From Caldilineaceae bacterium (GTDB lineage: Bacteria; Chloroflexota; Anaerolineae; Caldilineales; Caldilineaceae): 64,000 bases of DNA. Positions within the stretch are counted from its first letter, which is position 1. Every line of letters begins with the position of its first letter. Shown piece after piece: positions 44,287 to 53,604 of the stretch. The stretch is taken from NCBI GenBank assembly GCA_020634815.1, contig JACKBA010000003.1, positions 234,201 through 298,200 of the forward strand. Reading direction: 5' to 3'. The translations under genes were made by a program, and so were the position numbers. A model generated the notes under the pieces. That model saw nothing but the letters and a program-made list of their open reading frames with translations. It was not told where the DNA came from and searched no databases.

Positions 44287-47205
44287 ATGACGCGACGGGA
44301 TTGGTGGATCGTACTGGGAATCACGCTGCTGGCGGGTGCGCTACGCTTCTACCAGCTTGGCGTGGTGCCGCCCGGCCCGCAGTTCGACGAAGCCTTCAAC
44401 GCCATCGACGCCGGCCAGGTGCTCGCTGGCAACCGGCCGCTCTTCCTGCCCGCCAATGGCGGCCGCGAGGTGCTCTACACCTACTACCAGGCGGCCATCG
44501 GTGCGCTGACGGGCCGGCTCGATCTCTACACGCTGCGGCTGGCGTCGGCGCTTGCTGGCACGCTTACGGTGCCGGCTGTCTACATGCTGGTGCGGGCGCT
44601 CTTCCGGCGCCACAGCCAGGTGCTGGCGGCGCTTACGGCCCTGGCGCTGACGGTCAGCTACTGGCACATCCACTTCAGCCACTACGGCATCCGCATCATC
44701 CTCATGCCGCTTATCCTGAGCGGCGTCTTTGGCCTGTTCTGGTATGGGTGCGCGGGCGGGAATTCTCTTGACGCAGAGGCGCAGAGGCGCAGAGGAAAAG
44801 AAGAGGAGGAGAGAGGGAGAGAGGGAGAAGGGGAGAGCGGAAGAGAAGGAGCCCGACGCGCAGAGGATTTTTCCTCGCCCCTCCCAACTCGCCCCTCGCC
44901 CCTCCACTGGCTCGCCTTCGTCGGCAGCGGCGTGCTGGCTGGGCTTGGCGTGTGGAACAATCCGACCGGGCGCTTCGTGCCCTTTGTGCTGCTGGCCTAT
45001 GTCCTGTGGCTGCTGTGGCGTCATCCCGGCCGGCGGCGGTTGAATGCCGGCAATCCGCTGGCAGGATTGGTGGTTGCGGGGCTGGCGGCGTTCGTCGTCT
45101 TCCTGCCCCTCGGGCTGGAATTCCTGCGCCACCCCGAGTTCTTTTTTGGCCACGCTTCCGAGGTGTCCGTCTTTGCCGAGCGCGTCAGCGGTGAGGCATC
45201 GCCCTGGCAGTTGCTGGCGACGAATATCCTGCGCGTGCTGGGCATGTTCTCCTTTGACGGCGACCTGGAGTGGGCGCACGGCATCCCCGACCGCCCCGTC
45301 TTTGACTGGTTCATGGCCATTCCCTTCTATATCGGTGTGGCGCTGTGGACGTGGCGGCTGCTGGGCAAGGCCCGGCCCCAGCCCGACCCCGACCGCGACG
45401 CGCTCTTTCTCTTTGCAGCGTGGGCCTTTGTCATGCTGGCGCCGTCGGTGCTCAGCGAGGCTGCGCCCAACTACTCGCGCACGCTGGCCGCGGTGCCGCC
45501 CGTCATGCTCGGCGCCGGGCTGGGACTGACGTGGATCGCCACGTGGCCGCGCCTGGGCCAGGGGCTGCGGGCGGCGCTGGTCGCAGTGCTGCTCCTGCTC
45601 AGCGGTGCGTCCACCTTCTACGATTACTTCGTGCGCTACCCAGCCATGCCCGAGGTCTACTACGCATACGACGCCGACAAGGTCGATGCGATCGACTGGA
45701 TGAAGGCACGCGGCGACGACGGCAACACCATCTTCCTCTCGCCGCTCTGGTCGACGCACGCCACGGTGACCTTCCTGCGCGACCACCGCATCCGCTCGCT
45801 GGACCCGGCGCAGGCCATGGTGTTGCCGGAGCCGGGCAAGGGGGCGATCTACGCCTTCCCGTCGGAACAGTTTGGCGAGGCCGAGCGCGTGGCGGCGCAG
45901 TGGAACGAACCGGTGCAGATCCTTGATGATCGCCTGGGCAAGCCGCTGCTTGTCTACGTCATGGTCGATCCGGCCACAGCACAGGAGTGGCCGCCCGGCA
46001 TGGCAATCCAGCAGCCGGCCAGCGCCTCCTTCGACGACGCGCCCGCGCTGCGCGGCATGAGCGTGGCGGACGACGGACGTTCGATCACGCTCTTCTGGGA
46101 AGCGGAGGCGTCGACACGCCGCGACCTGACCTCCTTCGTACACCTGCAGAATGCGCGCAACCAGCGCGTCGGACAGGCGGACGTCATCCCCGGCGACGGC
46201 ACCTACCCGACGACGGTCTGGCGCGCGGGCGAACGTGTGGCGCAGCATTACTCGCCCGCGATCGACGATGTTTGCAGCGGCGGCGAGACGGTGCGCGTGC
46301 TGGCCGGCTGGTACGAATATGCGGCGGACGGCGCGCGCCGCCCGCGCCTCGACGCGCCGGGCGACAGCGCGCTGGCCGGCACGTGGACGCTGCCGATCGT
46401 CTCCCTGCCTTTTGCCGAGGCGCAGCCGGCCGTGCGGACGACGCTGCCGCTGGGCCAGGACGGGCTCGTGCTGGCCGGGTACTCGCTGCCTGACGACTCG
46501 AGCGAAGCCGGGGCGCCCCTCACCCTCGAGCTCTATTTCAAGGGCGGACCGAAACACGCCGACCTGCCCGCGGCGCTGACGCTGAAAAATGGTGGCGAGA
46601 CGACGCTCTGGTCGGGCACGCTCGCAGCGGATGCTGACTGGCGTGACAGTGAAATTGTCTGCCGGCGACTACACCTGCGAATGCCGCAGGATCTCGAACC
46701 GGGCGACTATGCGCTGGCGCTGGAGGTAGGCGGCTACGGGCAGATGGTCGCGCCGCTAACGATCCAGCCATCGACGCGCGTCTTCGACGTGCCGGCAGTG
46801 CAGCGCGCGGTCGATGCCACGCTGGGCGATGCCATCCGGCTCCATGGGGCCGACGTGACACCGGGCGACGACACGCTGACGGTGCGGCTGCTCTGGCAGT
46901 CGCTGGCGCCGCTGGCGACGAGCGAAAAGGTCTTCGTCCACCTCGTTGGTCCGGACGGCACGCTGGTGGCGCAGTCCGACGCCGTACCGGCACAGGGCTA
47001 CGGTACCGAGCAGTGGATCGAAGGGGAAGTTGTCGCCGACGAACACGTGCTGGTTCTGCCGGCCGATCTGGCTCCGGGCGCCTATCGCCTGCGCGCCGGC
47101 ATGTACGATCCGGCCACCGCCGCGCGGCTGCCGGCCAGTGACGCCGAGGGCCGGCCTTACCCGGACGACGCCATCGACCTGGGCGACGTTACGCTCGGGA
47201 ACTGA
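44287..47205 (+). CDS. GT39-like membrane glycosyltransferase with repeat-derived insertion
   Basis: 972 residues. ATG 44287 was chosen (GGAG about 12 bp upstream); a TTG at 44269 is a possible earlier start. The N-terminal half has about ten membrane helices and the GT-C features VVPPGPQFDEAFNA and HFSHYGIRIILMPLI. Between two helices, residues about 157-207 are a highly charged stretch (DAEAQRRRGKEEEERGRE, then REGARRAEDFSSPL) encoded by purine-rich repeat DNA; relatives normally have only a short loop here, and the frame is kept. The C-terminal half carries two beta-sandwich units with LFWEAEASTRRDLTSFVHLQ and PGDYALALEVGGY, PGAYRLRAGMYDP. It likely moves a sugar onto an exported or lipid acceptor. 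It follows the paralogous gene by 82 bp. Confidence 0.85.
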   Translation: MTRRDWWIVLGITLLAGALRFYQLGVVPPGPQFDEAFNAIDAGQVLAGNRPLFLPANGGREVLYTYYQAAIGALTGRLDLYTLRLASALAGTLTVPAVYMLVRALFRRHSQVLAALTALALTVSYWHIHFSHYGIRIILMPLILSGVFGLFWYGCAGGNSLDAEAQRRRGKEEEERGREGEGESGREGARRAEDFSSPLPTRPSPLHWLAFVGSGVLAGLGVWNNPTGRFVPFVLLAYVLWLLWRHPGRRRLNAGNPLAGLVVAGLAAFVVFLPLGLEFLRHPEFFFGHASEVSVFAERVSGEASPWQLLATNILRVLGMFSFDGDLEWAHGIPDRPVFDWFMAIPFYIGVALWTWRLLGKARPQPDPDRDALFLFAAWAFVMLAPSVLSEAAPNYSRTLAAVPPVMLGAGLGLTWIATWPRLGQGLRAALVAVLLLLSGASTFYDYFVRYPAMPEVYYAYDADKVDAIDWMKARGDDGNTIFLSPLWSTHATVTFLRDHRIRSLDPAQAMVLPEPGKGAIYAFPSEQFGEAERVAAQWNEPVQILDDRLGKPLLVYVMVDPATAQEWPPGMAIQQPASASFDDAPALRGMSVADDGRSITLFWEAEASTRRDLTSFVHLQNARNQRVGQADVIPGDGTYPTTVWRAGERVAQHYSPAIDDVCSGGETVRVLAGWYEYAADGARRPRLDAPGDSALAGTWTLPIVSLPFAEAQPAVRTTLPLGQDGLVLAGYSLPDDSSEAGAPLTLELYFKGGPKHADLPAALTLKNGGETTLWSGTLAADADWRDSEIVCRRLHLRMPQDLEPGDYALALEVGGYGQMVAPLTIQPSTRVFDVPAVQRAVDATLGDAIRLHGADVTPGDDTLTVRLLWQSLAPLATSEKVFVHLVGPDGTLVAQSDAVPAQGYGTEQWIEGEVVADEHVLVLPADLAPGAYRLRAGMYDPATAARLPASDAEGRPYPDDAIDLGDVTLGN
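44757..44906 (+). repeat. Dispersed low-complexity repeat inserted in a coding sequence
   Basis: Within the GT39-like gene lies GACGCAGAGGCGCAGAGGCG (from about 44770), a long GAGAGGGAGA purine tract, a second ACGCGCAGAGG, and a CTCGCCCCTC patch. CGCAGAGG tandem units and CTCGCCCCTC units are typical intergenic repeats; the latter also occurs at 37989-38029 here. The insert keeps the reading frame and encodes about 50 charged residues in a loop between membrane helices. Confidence 0.7.
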
Positions 47206-47232
47206 ACACAGGATCACAGAAGGAGCGCAGCT

Positions 47233-48291
47233 ATGACCGGCTATGACCACCCCGCCCTGCAACTGTTCGCCGAACTCCTGGCCTTTCCGTCACCGTCGAG
47301 CATGGAGCAGCGGCTGGCCGCCCATCTCGTGCGCAAGCTCGAGGGCTGGGGTTATGCGCCGCAGCAGGATGGCGCGGGCAATGTCTGGGTGAGGTTGGCC
47401 GGCCGCGATGCCGGCGGCCCGCTCGTCTGCTACGCCGCGCACACCGACGAGATCGGGCTGGCCGTCCATGCCATCGAGGCGGATGGCCGGCTGCGCGTCG
47501 GCCGTTCCGGCGGGCTCTTTCCATGGAAGCTGGGCGAAGCGCCGGTGGAGATCCTGGGCGACAAGGCGACCATCACCGGCGTGCTCTCCATGGGCGCCGG
47601 GCATGGCAGCGGTGCGCGTGCAATCGAGTGGGCGGACGTGCGCGTGATCACGGGGCTGTCGCCGGCGCAACTTGCCGAGGCGGGCGTGCGGCCGGGCTCG
47701 CTGGGCGTGCCGCTGCGCGCGCACTGCGGGCCGGTGCTCTTCGGCGATCCGGCCGACCCGCTGGTCGGCGCGTGGACCTTCGACGATCGCATGGGCGTCG
47801 TCACGCTGCTGCGTCTGCTGGAGGGATTGGCCGACAGCGGCGAACAGCCCGCCTGCCCGACCATTGTCGCCTTTACCGTGCAGGAAGAGGTCGGCGGCAT
47901 CGGTGCGCGGGTGCTGGCGCAGCGCGAGCGGCCTGACGTCTTCATCGCCATCGACGGCTGCCCCATCACACCGGGCGCGCCGCTGGTGACCGACAGCCGG
48001 CCCGGCATCTGGACGCGCGACCGCGTGGCGCCCTACGATCCCGGGCTGATTGTCGATCTCTGTGCGGCGGCGGCGGCGGCGGGCACGGCACTGCAGCCGG
48101 TCGCCTACGATGTGAGCGCCAGCGATGCCAGCATGGTCTTCGAGATCGGCGGGGCGGCGCGCGCGGCCTGTTTCGGGCAGGTGCGCGAGAACAGCCACGG
48201 TTACGAGGTGGCGCGGCTGGCGGTCTTTGACAACATGCTGCACACGCTGCATCACTTTGCCATGACGTGGACCGGCAGCGCCCGGGCGTGA
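47233..48291 (+). CDS. M42-family metallo-aminopeptidase (glutamyl/tetrahedral aminopeptidase type)
   Basis: 352 residues; ATG 47233 after GAAGGAGCG. M42 enzymes form large tetrahedral complexes and remove N-terminal residues from short peptides. Zinc ligands and catalytic residues are present: His and Asp in CYAAHTDEIG (about 70-75), the bridging Asp in WTFDDRMG, Glu-Glu in TVQEEVGGIG, Asp in VFIAIDG, and the last His in RENSHGYEVARL. The PDZ-like dodecamerisation domain (about 75-170) is of normal size. It starts 27 bp after the GT39-like gene and may be co-transcribed. It is the fourth peptidase type in the window besides M1, M20 and M29. Confidence 0.9.
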   Translation: MTGYDHPALQLFAELLAFPSPSSMEQRLAAHLVRKLEGWGYAPQQDGAGNVWVRLAGRDAGGPLVCYAAHTDEIGLAVHAIEADGRLRVGRSGGLFPWKLGEAPVEILGDKATITGVLSMGAGHGSGARAIEWADVRVITGLSPAQLAEAGVRPGSLGVPLRAHCGPVLFGDPADPLVGAWTFDDRMGVVTLLRLLEGLADSGEQPACPTIVAFTVQEEVGGIGARVLAQRERPDVFIAIDGCPITPGAPLVTDSRPGIWTRDRVAPYDPGLIVDLCAAAAAAGTALQPVAYDVSASDASMVFEIGGAARAACFGQVRENSHGYEVARLAVFDNMLHTLHHFAMTWTGSARA

Positions 48292-48388
48292 TTCAAGCGT
48301 GCAGCCGGACTTCGTAACGGTGCAGATCTCCACTGCGACGATGCATTCATCAAGCGGGCGCAAACGTCCGCTACACCTGAGCGCACTG

Positions 48389-48397
48389 TGGTATAAT
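48389..48397 (+). promoter_or_regulatory. Consensus extended -10 promoter, near-leaderless DUF624 gene
   Basis: TGGTATAAT is a perfect extended -10 element, 8 bp before ATG 48406, so the transcript would have at most 1-2 extra bases. No Shine-Dalgarno sequence. It also marks the start of the nnr-degV-plsX gene string. Confidence 0.6.
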
Positions 48398-48405
48398 CCT
48401 GGCCT

Positions 48406-49035
48406 ATGAAAGCCTTTACCGTCATGGGACGCACGATCAAGGGTGCGTACGAAGAATTTTTCCTGGTCGTCGGCCTGAGCCTTGTCTTCTGGGCGGGCAC
48501 GCTGCTGGTGGTCACTGCGCCCATGACGTGGGTCGGCATGAACTATGTGGGCAACCGCATTGCCAACTACCGGCGTGTCAATTTCTCCTTTTTCTGGGAA
48601 GGGGCGAAGCAGCACATCGGTCGCGGCGTGTTGCTGTGGCTGCTCATCGTGCTGGCCCCGCCGATCATGATCAGCAGCGTCAATTTCTACCTGTCCAACG
48701 GCAGTTGGATGGTCGTCCTGGGTTTCGTGACCTTCTGGCTGCTGGTGCTGGCATTTTTGGCCGGCCAGTATTTCTACCCGCTCTTCTGGCAGCAGACCGA
48801 ACCGACCATCGGCTTGATTCTGCGCAATGGGTTTCTGCTTTCGCTGCGCCACCCGCTCTATTCGTTCCTGATGCTCCTCTTCCAGGTGCTGCTGATCGTG
48901 CTGAGCGTGCTGCTGGTGGTGCCCGTGCTGCTGCTGTTGCCGGGGCTGCTGATCCTGAGCCACAACTACGCGCTGGTGGGTCTGCTGCAGGAGATGGACC
49001 TGGCAGCCGAACCGCCCGAGATGTCCGGCACCTGA
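48406..49035 (+). CDS. DUF624-like integral membrane protein
   Basis: 209 residues with about five hydrophobic helices (about 20-45, 75-95, 100-125, 145-175 and 172-190). The start RTIKGAYEEFFLVVGLSLVFWAGTLLVVTAPMTWVGM and the later GNRIANYRRVNFSFFWEGAK resemble YesL/DUF624 proteins, which often sit near sugar transport or regulatory genes; their role is not known. It precedes the nnr gene by 46 bp on the same strand and has a strong promoter of its own. I do not infer a function beyond membrane location. Confidence 0.7.
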   Translation: MKAFTVMGRTIKGAYEEFFLVVGLSLVFWAGTLLVVTAPMTWVGMNYVGNRIANYRRVNFSFFWEGAKQHIGRGVLLWLLIVLAPPIMISSVNFYLSNGSWMVVLGFVTFWLLVLAFLAGQYFYPLFWQQTEPTIGLILRNGFLLSLRHPLYSFLMLLFQVLLIVLSVLLVVPVLLLLPGLLILSHNYALVGLLQEMDLAAEPPEMSGT

Positions 49036-49081
49036 TCGCGCCTGGCGCAGCATCCAGAGGCGCAGTGTCCAGAGGTACGGT

Positions 49082-50704
49082 GTGTCCCGTTCTTCGGTGA
49101 ATATGCGTACAGACCTGGCGGCAGAAGTCGCCGCGCGTAATCGAATCGTCTCTGTCGCCGAGATGCAGACGCTCGAACGGCAGGCCGATGCTGGCGGCCA
49201 TTCGTACGTGACGATGATGGAGATCGCCGGGCGGCGCGTTGCCGAGGCGATCCTGGCTCGCTATGGCCGCGCATCATGCCTGGTGCTGGCCGGGCCGGGC
49301 AACAACGGCGGCGACGGACTGGTCTGCGCCCGCTATCTGCATGAGGCCGGCGCGGCCGTGCAGGTCTACCTGTGGAAGCGACCGACCGACGCCGAGCGAG
49401 ACTATGCGGGCCACCTTGGGCGTCTTGTTGAGTTGGGCGTGCCGGCGATCCATGCCGACGACGATCTCGATCTCAGCCTGTTGCGCGATCGACTACGTTG
49501 CACGGTTGTCGTGGATGCCCTGCTGGGAACAGGCGCCAATCGGCCCGTCTCCGGCCAATTGGCGGACATCCTGGATAGCGTGCGGGCAGCGCAGCAGGCG
49601 GCAAAGCCGGGCCTGCATGTGGTGGCAGTCGATTGTGCCAGCGGGCTGAATTGCGACAGCGGTGCGCTCGATCCGCACGCTGTCGCACCCGATGTGACGG
49701 TGACCTTTGCCCACGCCAAGACAGGGCACTATCTCTTTCCGGGCGCTGGTGCGGTGGGCGAGTTGATTGTGGCCGATATCGGCATCGATCCGGAGTTGGT
49801 GCAGGACGCCCGCACCTTTGTGCTCGATGCCGACCTGATCGGCGGCTGGCTGCCGGAGCGCAAGGCCGACAGCCACAAGGGGACCTTCGGCAGAGTCATG
49901 CTGGCCGTGGGCAGCGAACGCTTCCCCGGCGCAGCTTATCTGGCATGCGCCGCAGCGGGACGCAGCGGGGCCGGGCTGGTGACTGGCGCGCTCATCCGCC
50001 CAGTATGGGCGCTCGTGGCGAGCACGTTGCCGGAGCCGACGTACGTACTGCTACCCGCGCAGGAGGATGGCGGGGGCGCCGTCATTGCTCCGGACGCCGC
50101 AGCGGTCGTGGCCAGCGCGTTGGCGGGTTACAAGGCACTTGTGCTCGGCTGCGGCACCGGCAATACGCCGGCGACGCGTTCCTTCGTCGCGGAGTTGCTG
50201 GCCGCGGAGCTGCCGGCCACGCTCATCGACGCCGACGGCCTGAACTGCCTGGCGCAGCTTGAGGCGTGGCCGCAACGCCTGCCCGCGCAGTGCGTGCTGA
50301 CGCCGCATCCGGCCGAGATGGCTCGGCTTTGCGGACTGCCCGTCGACGAGATTCTGGAGCGGCGCTGGGACGTGGCACGCACCATGGCCGCAGCGTGGCA
50401 GTGCACCGTGCTGCTCAAGGGGCCGTATACGGTGATCGCCGAGCCGGGGGGATGGCTGGCGGTGCTGCCCATCGCTACCGCGGCGCTGGCGACGGCGGGC
50501 ACAGGCGACGTTCTGGCCGGGTTGATTGGCGGCCTGCTGGCACAGGGACTCGATCCCTTCCGCGCAGCGTGCGCCGGCGCGTGGCTGCATGGCACGGCCG
50601 GGCTACGGTGCGCGGAGCGCATGGGCCAGGCCGGCGTCGTCGCCTCGGACTTGCTGCCCGAGTTGCCGATCGTCCAAGATGTCTTGCGTCGGGAAGGGCT
50701 TTGA
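49082..50704 (+). CDS. nnr: Bifunctional NAD(P)H-hydrate epimerase / ADP-dependent NAD(P)HX dehydratase
   Basis: 540 residues. The N-terminal domain (about 22-225) is the epimerase, with PGNNGGDGLVCARYLHEAG and VVVDALLGTGANRPVSG; the C-terminal domain (about 240-540) is the ribokinase-like dehydratase with KGTFGRVMLAVGS, LTPHPAEMARLCG, VLLKGPYTVIAEP and the catalytic-site GTGDVLAGLIGGLLAQG. Together they repair hydrated NADH/NADPH damage products. The start GTG 49082 has CAGAGGT upstream; ATG 49103 is an alternative that loses seven residues. It is in a string with degV and plsX (25 bp and 24 bp gaps). In many bacteria this gene sits near acpS or tsaE instead. Confidence 0.93.
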   Translation: MSRSSVNMRTDLAAEVAARNRIVSVAEMQTLERQADAGGHSYVTMMEIAGRRVAEAILARYGRASCLVLAGPGNNGGDGLVCARYLHEAGAAVQVYLWKRPTDAERDYAGHLGRLVELGVPAIHADDDLDLSLLRDRLRCTVVVDALLGTGANRPVSGQLADILDSVRAAQQAAKPGLHVVAVDCASGLNCDSGALDPHAVAPDVTVTFAHAKTGHYLFPGAGAVGELIVADIGIDPELVQDARTFVLDADLIGGWLPERKADSHKGTFGRVMLAVGSERFPGAAYLACAAAGRSGAGLVTGALIRPVWALVASTLPEPTYVLLPAQEDGGGAVIAPDAAAVVASALAGYKALVLGCGTGNTPATRSFVAELLAAELPATLIDADGLNCLAQLEAWPQRLPAQCVLTPHPAEMARLCGLPVDEILERRWDVARTMAAAWQCTVLLKGPYTVIAEPGGWLAVLPIATAALATAGTGDVLAGLIGGLLAQGLDPFRAACAGAWLHGTAGLRCAERMGQAGVVASDLLPELPIVQDVLRREGL

Positions 50705-50728
50705 CCGCGTGATCAACGGAGCAAGCGC

Positions 50729-51613
50729 ATGAGTGAACTACCTGCCGTGATGACGGCTGAAAACACGAGAATTGTAGTTGACACCAGCAGCAATGTGCCG
50801 GACGAGTTGCTGGCGCAGTATCGCATGATCGAGGTGCCGACCCTCGTCATCTTTGGCGAAGCATCATTCCGCAACAAGTACGATCTGTCCGACGCCGCGT
50901 TCTACGAAAAGCTGGCCACCAGCAAGGATCTGCCCACGACAAGCCAGCCGCCGCCCAGCTACTTTGCCAAGGCGTACCGCAAGGCATTTGATGAAGACGC
51001 CGAGCACATCGTCGTCGTGACGGTCACGAGTAAACTATCCGGCACCTTTCGCTCGGCACAGATGGCGGCACAGGAATTTGGCGCCGACCGTTTCACGCTG
51101 TGGGACTCCAACAGCATCAGCATTGGCGGCGGCTGGCAGGCCATCATGGCGGCGCGTCTGCTGGCGCAAGGTGTCGAGCCGGATCGCTTCTACAGCCTCA
51201 TGGGCAAATTGCGCGGCGAGATCATTGGCTTTGCTGCCCTGGAGACGCTAAAATACGTTGCCCGCAGCGGTCGCGTCAGCAATTTGCAGGCAGGGTTTGG
51301 CGAATTGCTGCAAGTCAAGCCGATCCTGGAGTTGTGGGATGGTGCGGCGACGGTGACGGCTCGGGTGCGCGGACGCAAGCGCTCGATGCAGGAAGTAATC
51401 GAGCGCATCCACAAGTTCTACGGTGACCGGCCGCTCAATGTCGGCGTTCTGCATGCCAACGCCCTGGCCGATGCCGAAACCTTGCTGGTGCAGGCGCGCG
51501 AAACGCTCAACATCGGCGAAGTTCTCTATAGTGATATCGGGCCGGCGATTGCTGCGCTGGCCGGCCCGGGTGTTGTCGGCCTGGCAGGCTGCCCGGCGGA
51601 CCTTGGCTTCTAA
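50729..51613 (+). CDS. DegV-family fatty-acid-binding protein (FakB-like)
   Basis: 294 residues. DegV/FakB proteins carry a fatty acid in a deep pocket for phosphorylation by the kinase FakA. Conserved parts: IVVDTSSNVPDELL (14-27), LPTTSQPPPSYF, VTVTSKLSGTFRSAQMAA, TLWDSNSISIGGGWQ and KYVARSGRVSN. The Thr-Ser of TTSQP and the Ser-Gly-Thr of LSGTF bind the carboxylate in known structures. The neighbour plsX, 24 bp downstream, makes or uses acyl-phosphate, which strengthens a role in fatty-acid uptake into phospholipids. No fakA gene is in the window. The N-terminus (MSELPAVMTAENT) may be slightly long; an internal ATG at residue 8 is possible. Confidence 0.9.
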   Translation: MSELPAVMTAENTRIVVDTSSNVPDELLAQYRMIEVPTLVIFGEASFRNKYDLSDAAFYEKLATSKDLPTTSQPPPSYFAKAYRKAFDEDAEHIVVVTVTSKLSGTFRSAQMAAQEFGADRFTLWDSNSISIGGGWQAIMAARLLAQGVEPDRFYSLMGKLRGEIIGFAALETLKYVARSGRVSNLQAGFGELLQVKPILELWDGAATVTARVRGRKRSMQEVIERIHKFYGDRPLNVGVLHANALADAETLLVQARETLNIGEVLYSDIGPAIAALAGPGVVGLAGCPADLGF

Positions 51614-51637
51614 CCAACCACAAAGTGGAAAACCTGT

Positions 51638-52675
51638 ATGAATATTGCACTTGATGCGATGGGTGGCGACCATGCGCCAGAGGCGATCGTCGCCGGCGGC
51701 GTGGAAGCTGCGCGCGTGTACGGCGTCACCGTCTCGCTGGTCGGCCAGCCGGATGTGATCGAGGCCGAGCTGAAGAAGCATGACACGAAGGGACTCAACC
51801 TGCCCATCGTGCCGGCCAGCCAGATCATCGAAATGGAAGACAAGCCGGCGGCCGCGGTGCGCGCCAAGACGGACAGCTCGATGGTGGTCGGTTGCAAGAT
51901 GGTGAAGCGCAACGAAGCGCAGGCCTTCGTCTCGGCCGGCAATACGGGCGGCGCGCTGGCGGCGGGCATTCTGCACGTGGGGCGCATCAAGGGCATCCTG
52001 CGTCCGGCGCTGATTGGCCCATTCCCCACGCTCAAGGGCGCGTGCCTGATCCTCGACATCGGCGCCAACGCCGACGTTCGTCCGGAGCACATCCAGCAGT
52101 TCGCCATCATGGGATCGATCTACGCACGCGACGTGATCGGGCTGACCAGGCCGAGCGTGCGCATTCTGAGCAATGGCGAGGAGGCTGGGAAGGGCAACCA
52201 ACTGGTCATCGAAAGCTTCAAGCTGCTCGAGCAGACGCCCAGCATCAACTTCCAGGGCAACATCGAGAGCAAGGAGATCCCCACGGGGCTGGCCGACGTC
52301 GTCGTGACCGACGGCTTCACGGGCAACATCTTCGTCAAGACAGCCGAGACGACCGCTACGCTCATGAACCGCGTCATCACCGAAGAGATCAAAAAGAGCC
52401 CCATCGCAGTGTTCGGCGCGCTCCTGGCACGCAATTCCCTGCGACGCGTGCGCGAGCGCATGGATGACAGCCATTATGGCGGCGCCGTGCTGCTCGGTCT
52501 GTCGGGCGTGGTCGTGGTCGCGCATGGGCGCAGCAACGCGTTCGCCATTCGCCACGCGATTCGCGTGGCAAAACAGTCTGTCGAGCAGAACATTCTCGGC
52601 AAGATCCAAAAGGGCATCTCGGAGATCGAAATCGAAGATGCCGAGGCGGCTGCCAGCACGCAGCCGGCCGCATGA
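51638..52675 (+). CDS. plsX: Phosphate acyltransferase PlsX
   Basis: 345 residues. PlsX converts acyl-ACP and phosphate to acyl-phosphate, the donor for PlsY in phospholipid synthesis, and sits at the inner face of the membrane. Family signatures: NIALDAMGGDHAPEAIVAGGV (2-22), FVSAGNTGGALAAGIL, LILDIGANADVRPEHIQQFAIMG, RVRERMDDSHYGGAVLLGLSGVVVVAHGRSN. Length is normal. It is the fourth gene in the DUF624-nnr-degV-plsX string; the usual fabD/fabG/acpP partners are absent. The following NERD-like gene starts 31 bp on. Confidence 0.95.
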   Translation: MNIALDAMGGDHAPEAIVAGGVEAARVYGVTVSLVGQPDVIEAELKKHDTKGLNLPIVPASQIIEMEDKPAAAVRAKTDSSMVVGCKMVKRNEAQAFVSAGNTGGALAAGILHVGRIKGILRPALIGPFPTLKGACLILDIGANADVRPEHIQQFAIMGSIYARDVIGLTRPSVRILSNGEEAGKGNQLVIESFKLLEQTPSINFQGNIESKEIPTGLADVVVTDGFTGNIFVKTAETTATLMNRVITEEIKKSPIAVFGALLARNSLRRVRERMDDSHYGGAVLLGLSGVVVVAHGRSNAFAIRHAIRVAKQSVEQNILGKIQKGISEIEIEDAEAAASTQPAA

Positions 52676-52706
52676 ACTCATAACCCAACAACGAAAAGAA
52701 CAAGCA

Positions 52707-53519
52707 ATGAAAGTCTATCGGAATCTGACCCAGATCAAGAAGAGAGAAACGCGCGGCCGGCGCTTCAGCCTGGTTGGTCTGGGCATCCTGTTCGTCGGTC
52801 TCCTGGCCAGCTTTGTCCCCACCTGGATCAACCCGCTCGATCCGATTCAGCCTGGTGTGATGGGTTTCTTGCAGCAATACTGGTCCTGGGTCAGCTTTGC
52901 CGCGCTCTTCATCGGCTTCATCTGCGCCAGCATCGGCAGCTATTTCATCAACCGCTATGCGCGGCGGCGCTGGCCGGGGAGCCGCTTCTACGAACGTCCC
53001 GACGAAGTGCTCGAACGCAGCATGAAGGGGCTCGACGACAAGTACAGCTATTTTGCGATGAGCCTGCCGGTGGGCTATGCGCTGGCCGGCGCCAATGGCA
53101 TCACGATCTTTGCCGTGCGTTCGGACAAGGGACGGGTCACAGTCAGCGGCGACAAATGGCGCGAGCCTTTCAGCTTTGGCCGCCTGTTCACCATTTTTGC
53201 CCGTGAAGGCGTCGGCAATCCGGCACAGGACCTGGAAGAGCAGAAAGTAAAACTCCGCGCACTGCTCGCCGAATCTGCCCAGAGCGGCGATGCCGCACTG
53301 CTCCAATCCGTGCCCATCGACGGCGTGGCGGTGTTCCTGAACCAGGAAATCCAGCTCGAACTATCCAACCCGTCGGTGCCGGCACTGCGCGCCGACCAGG
53401 TGAAAGACTACCTGCGCGCCCGCGCCCGCGAGGTAAAACTGCCGAATGCCACCATCCGCACCTTGAACGAAGCGCTGGTGGCAAAAGCCGACTATCAGGA
53501 AGCCGCCGAAGAAGAATAG
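52707..53519 (+). CDS. Membrane protein with NERD-like nuclease-related region, function unknown
   Basis: 270 residues; ATG 52707. Two hydrophobic helices (RFSLVGLGILFVGLLASFVPTW, about 19-40, and SWVSFAALFIGFICASIGSYF, about 60-82) are followed by a basic stretch and a soluble part. The segment YALAGANGITIFAVRSDKGRVTV (about 121-143) resembles the core of NERD domains, where a Glu/Lys pair of a nuclease fold follows; the catalytic Glu and Lys are not clear here. The C-terminal half has helices and a last acidic tail (EAAEEE). The similarity is weak and from memory. It ends facing the radC gene. Confidence 0.6.
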   Translation: MKVYRNLTQIKKRETRGRRFSLVGLGILFVGLLASFVPTWINPLDPIQPGVMGFLQQYWSWVSFAALFIGFICASIGSYFINRYARRRWPGSRFYERPDEVLERSMKGLDDKYSYFAMSLPVGYALAGANGITIFAVRSDKGRVTVSGDKWREPFSFGRLFTIFAREGVGNPAQDLEEQKVKLRALLAESAQSGDAALLQSVPIDGVAVFLNQEIQLELSNPSVPALRADQVKDYLRARAREVKLPNATIRTLNEALVAKADYQEAAEEE

Positions 53520-53604
53520 AATCAGCCAACTCAGCGCAGGGAGGCGAATCGTGGATGGTGCACCACCGGCGATGCGCTTCCCTGCGTTCGCGTCTGCGGC
53601 CGGC

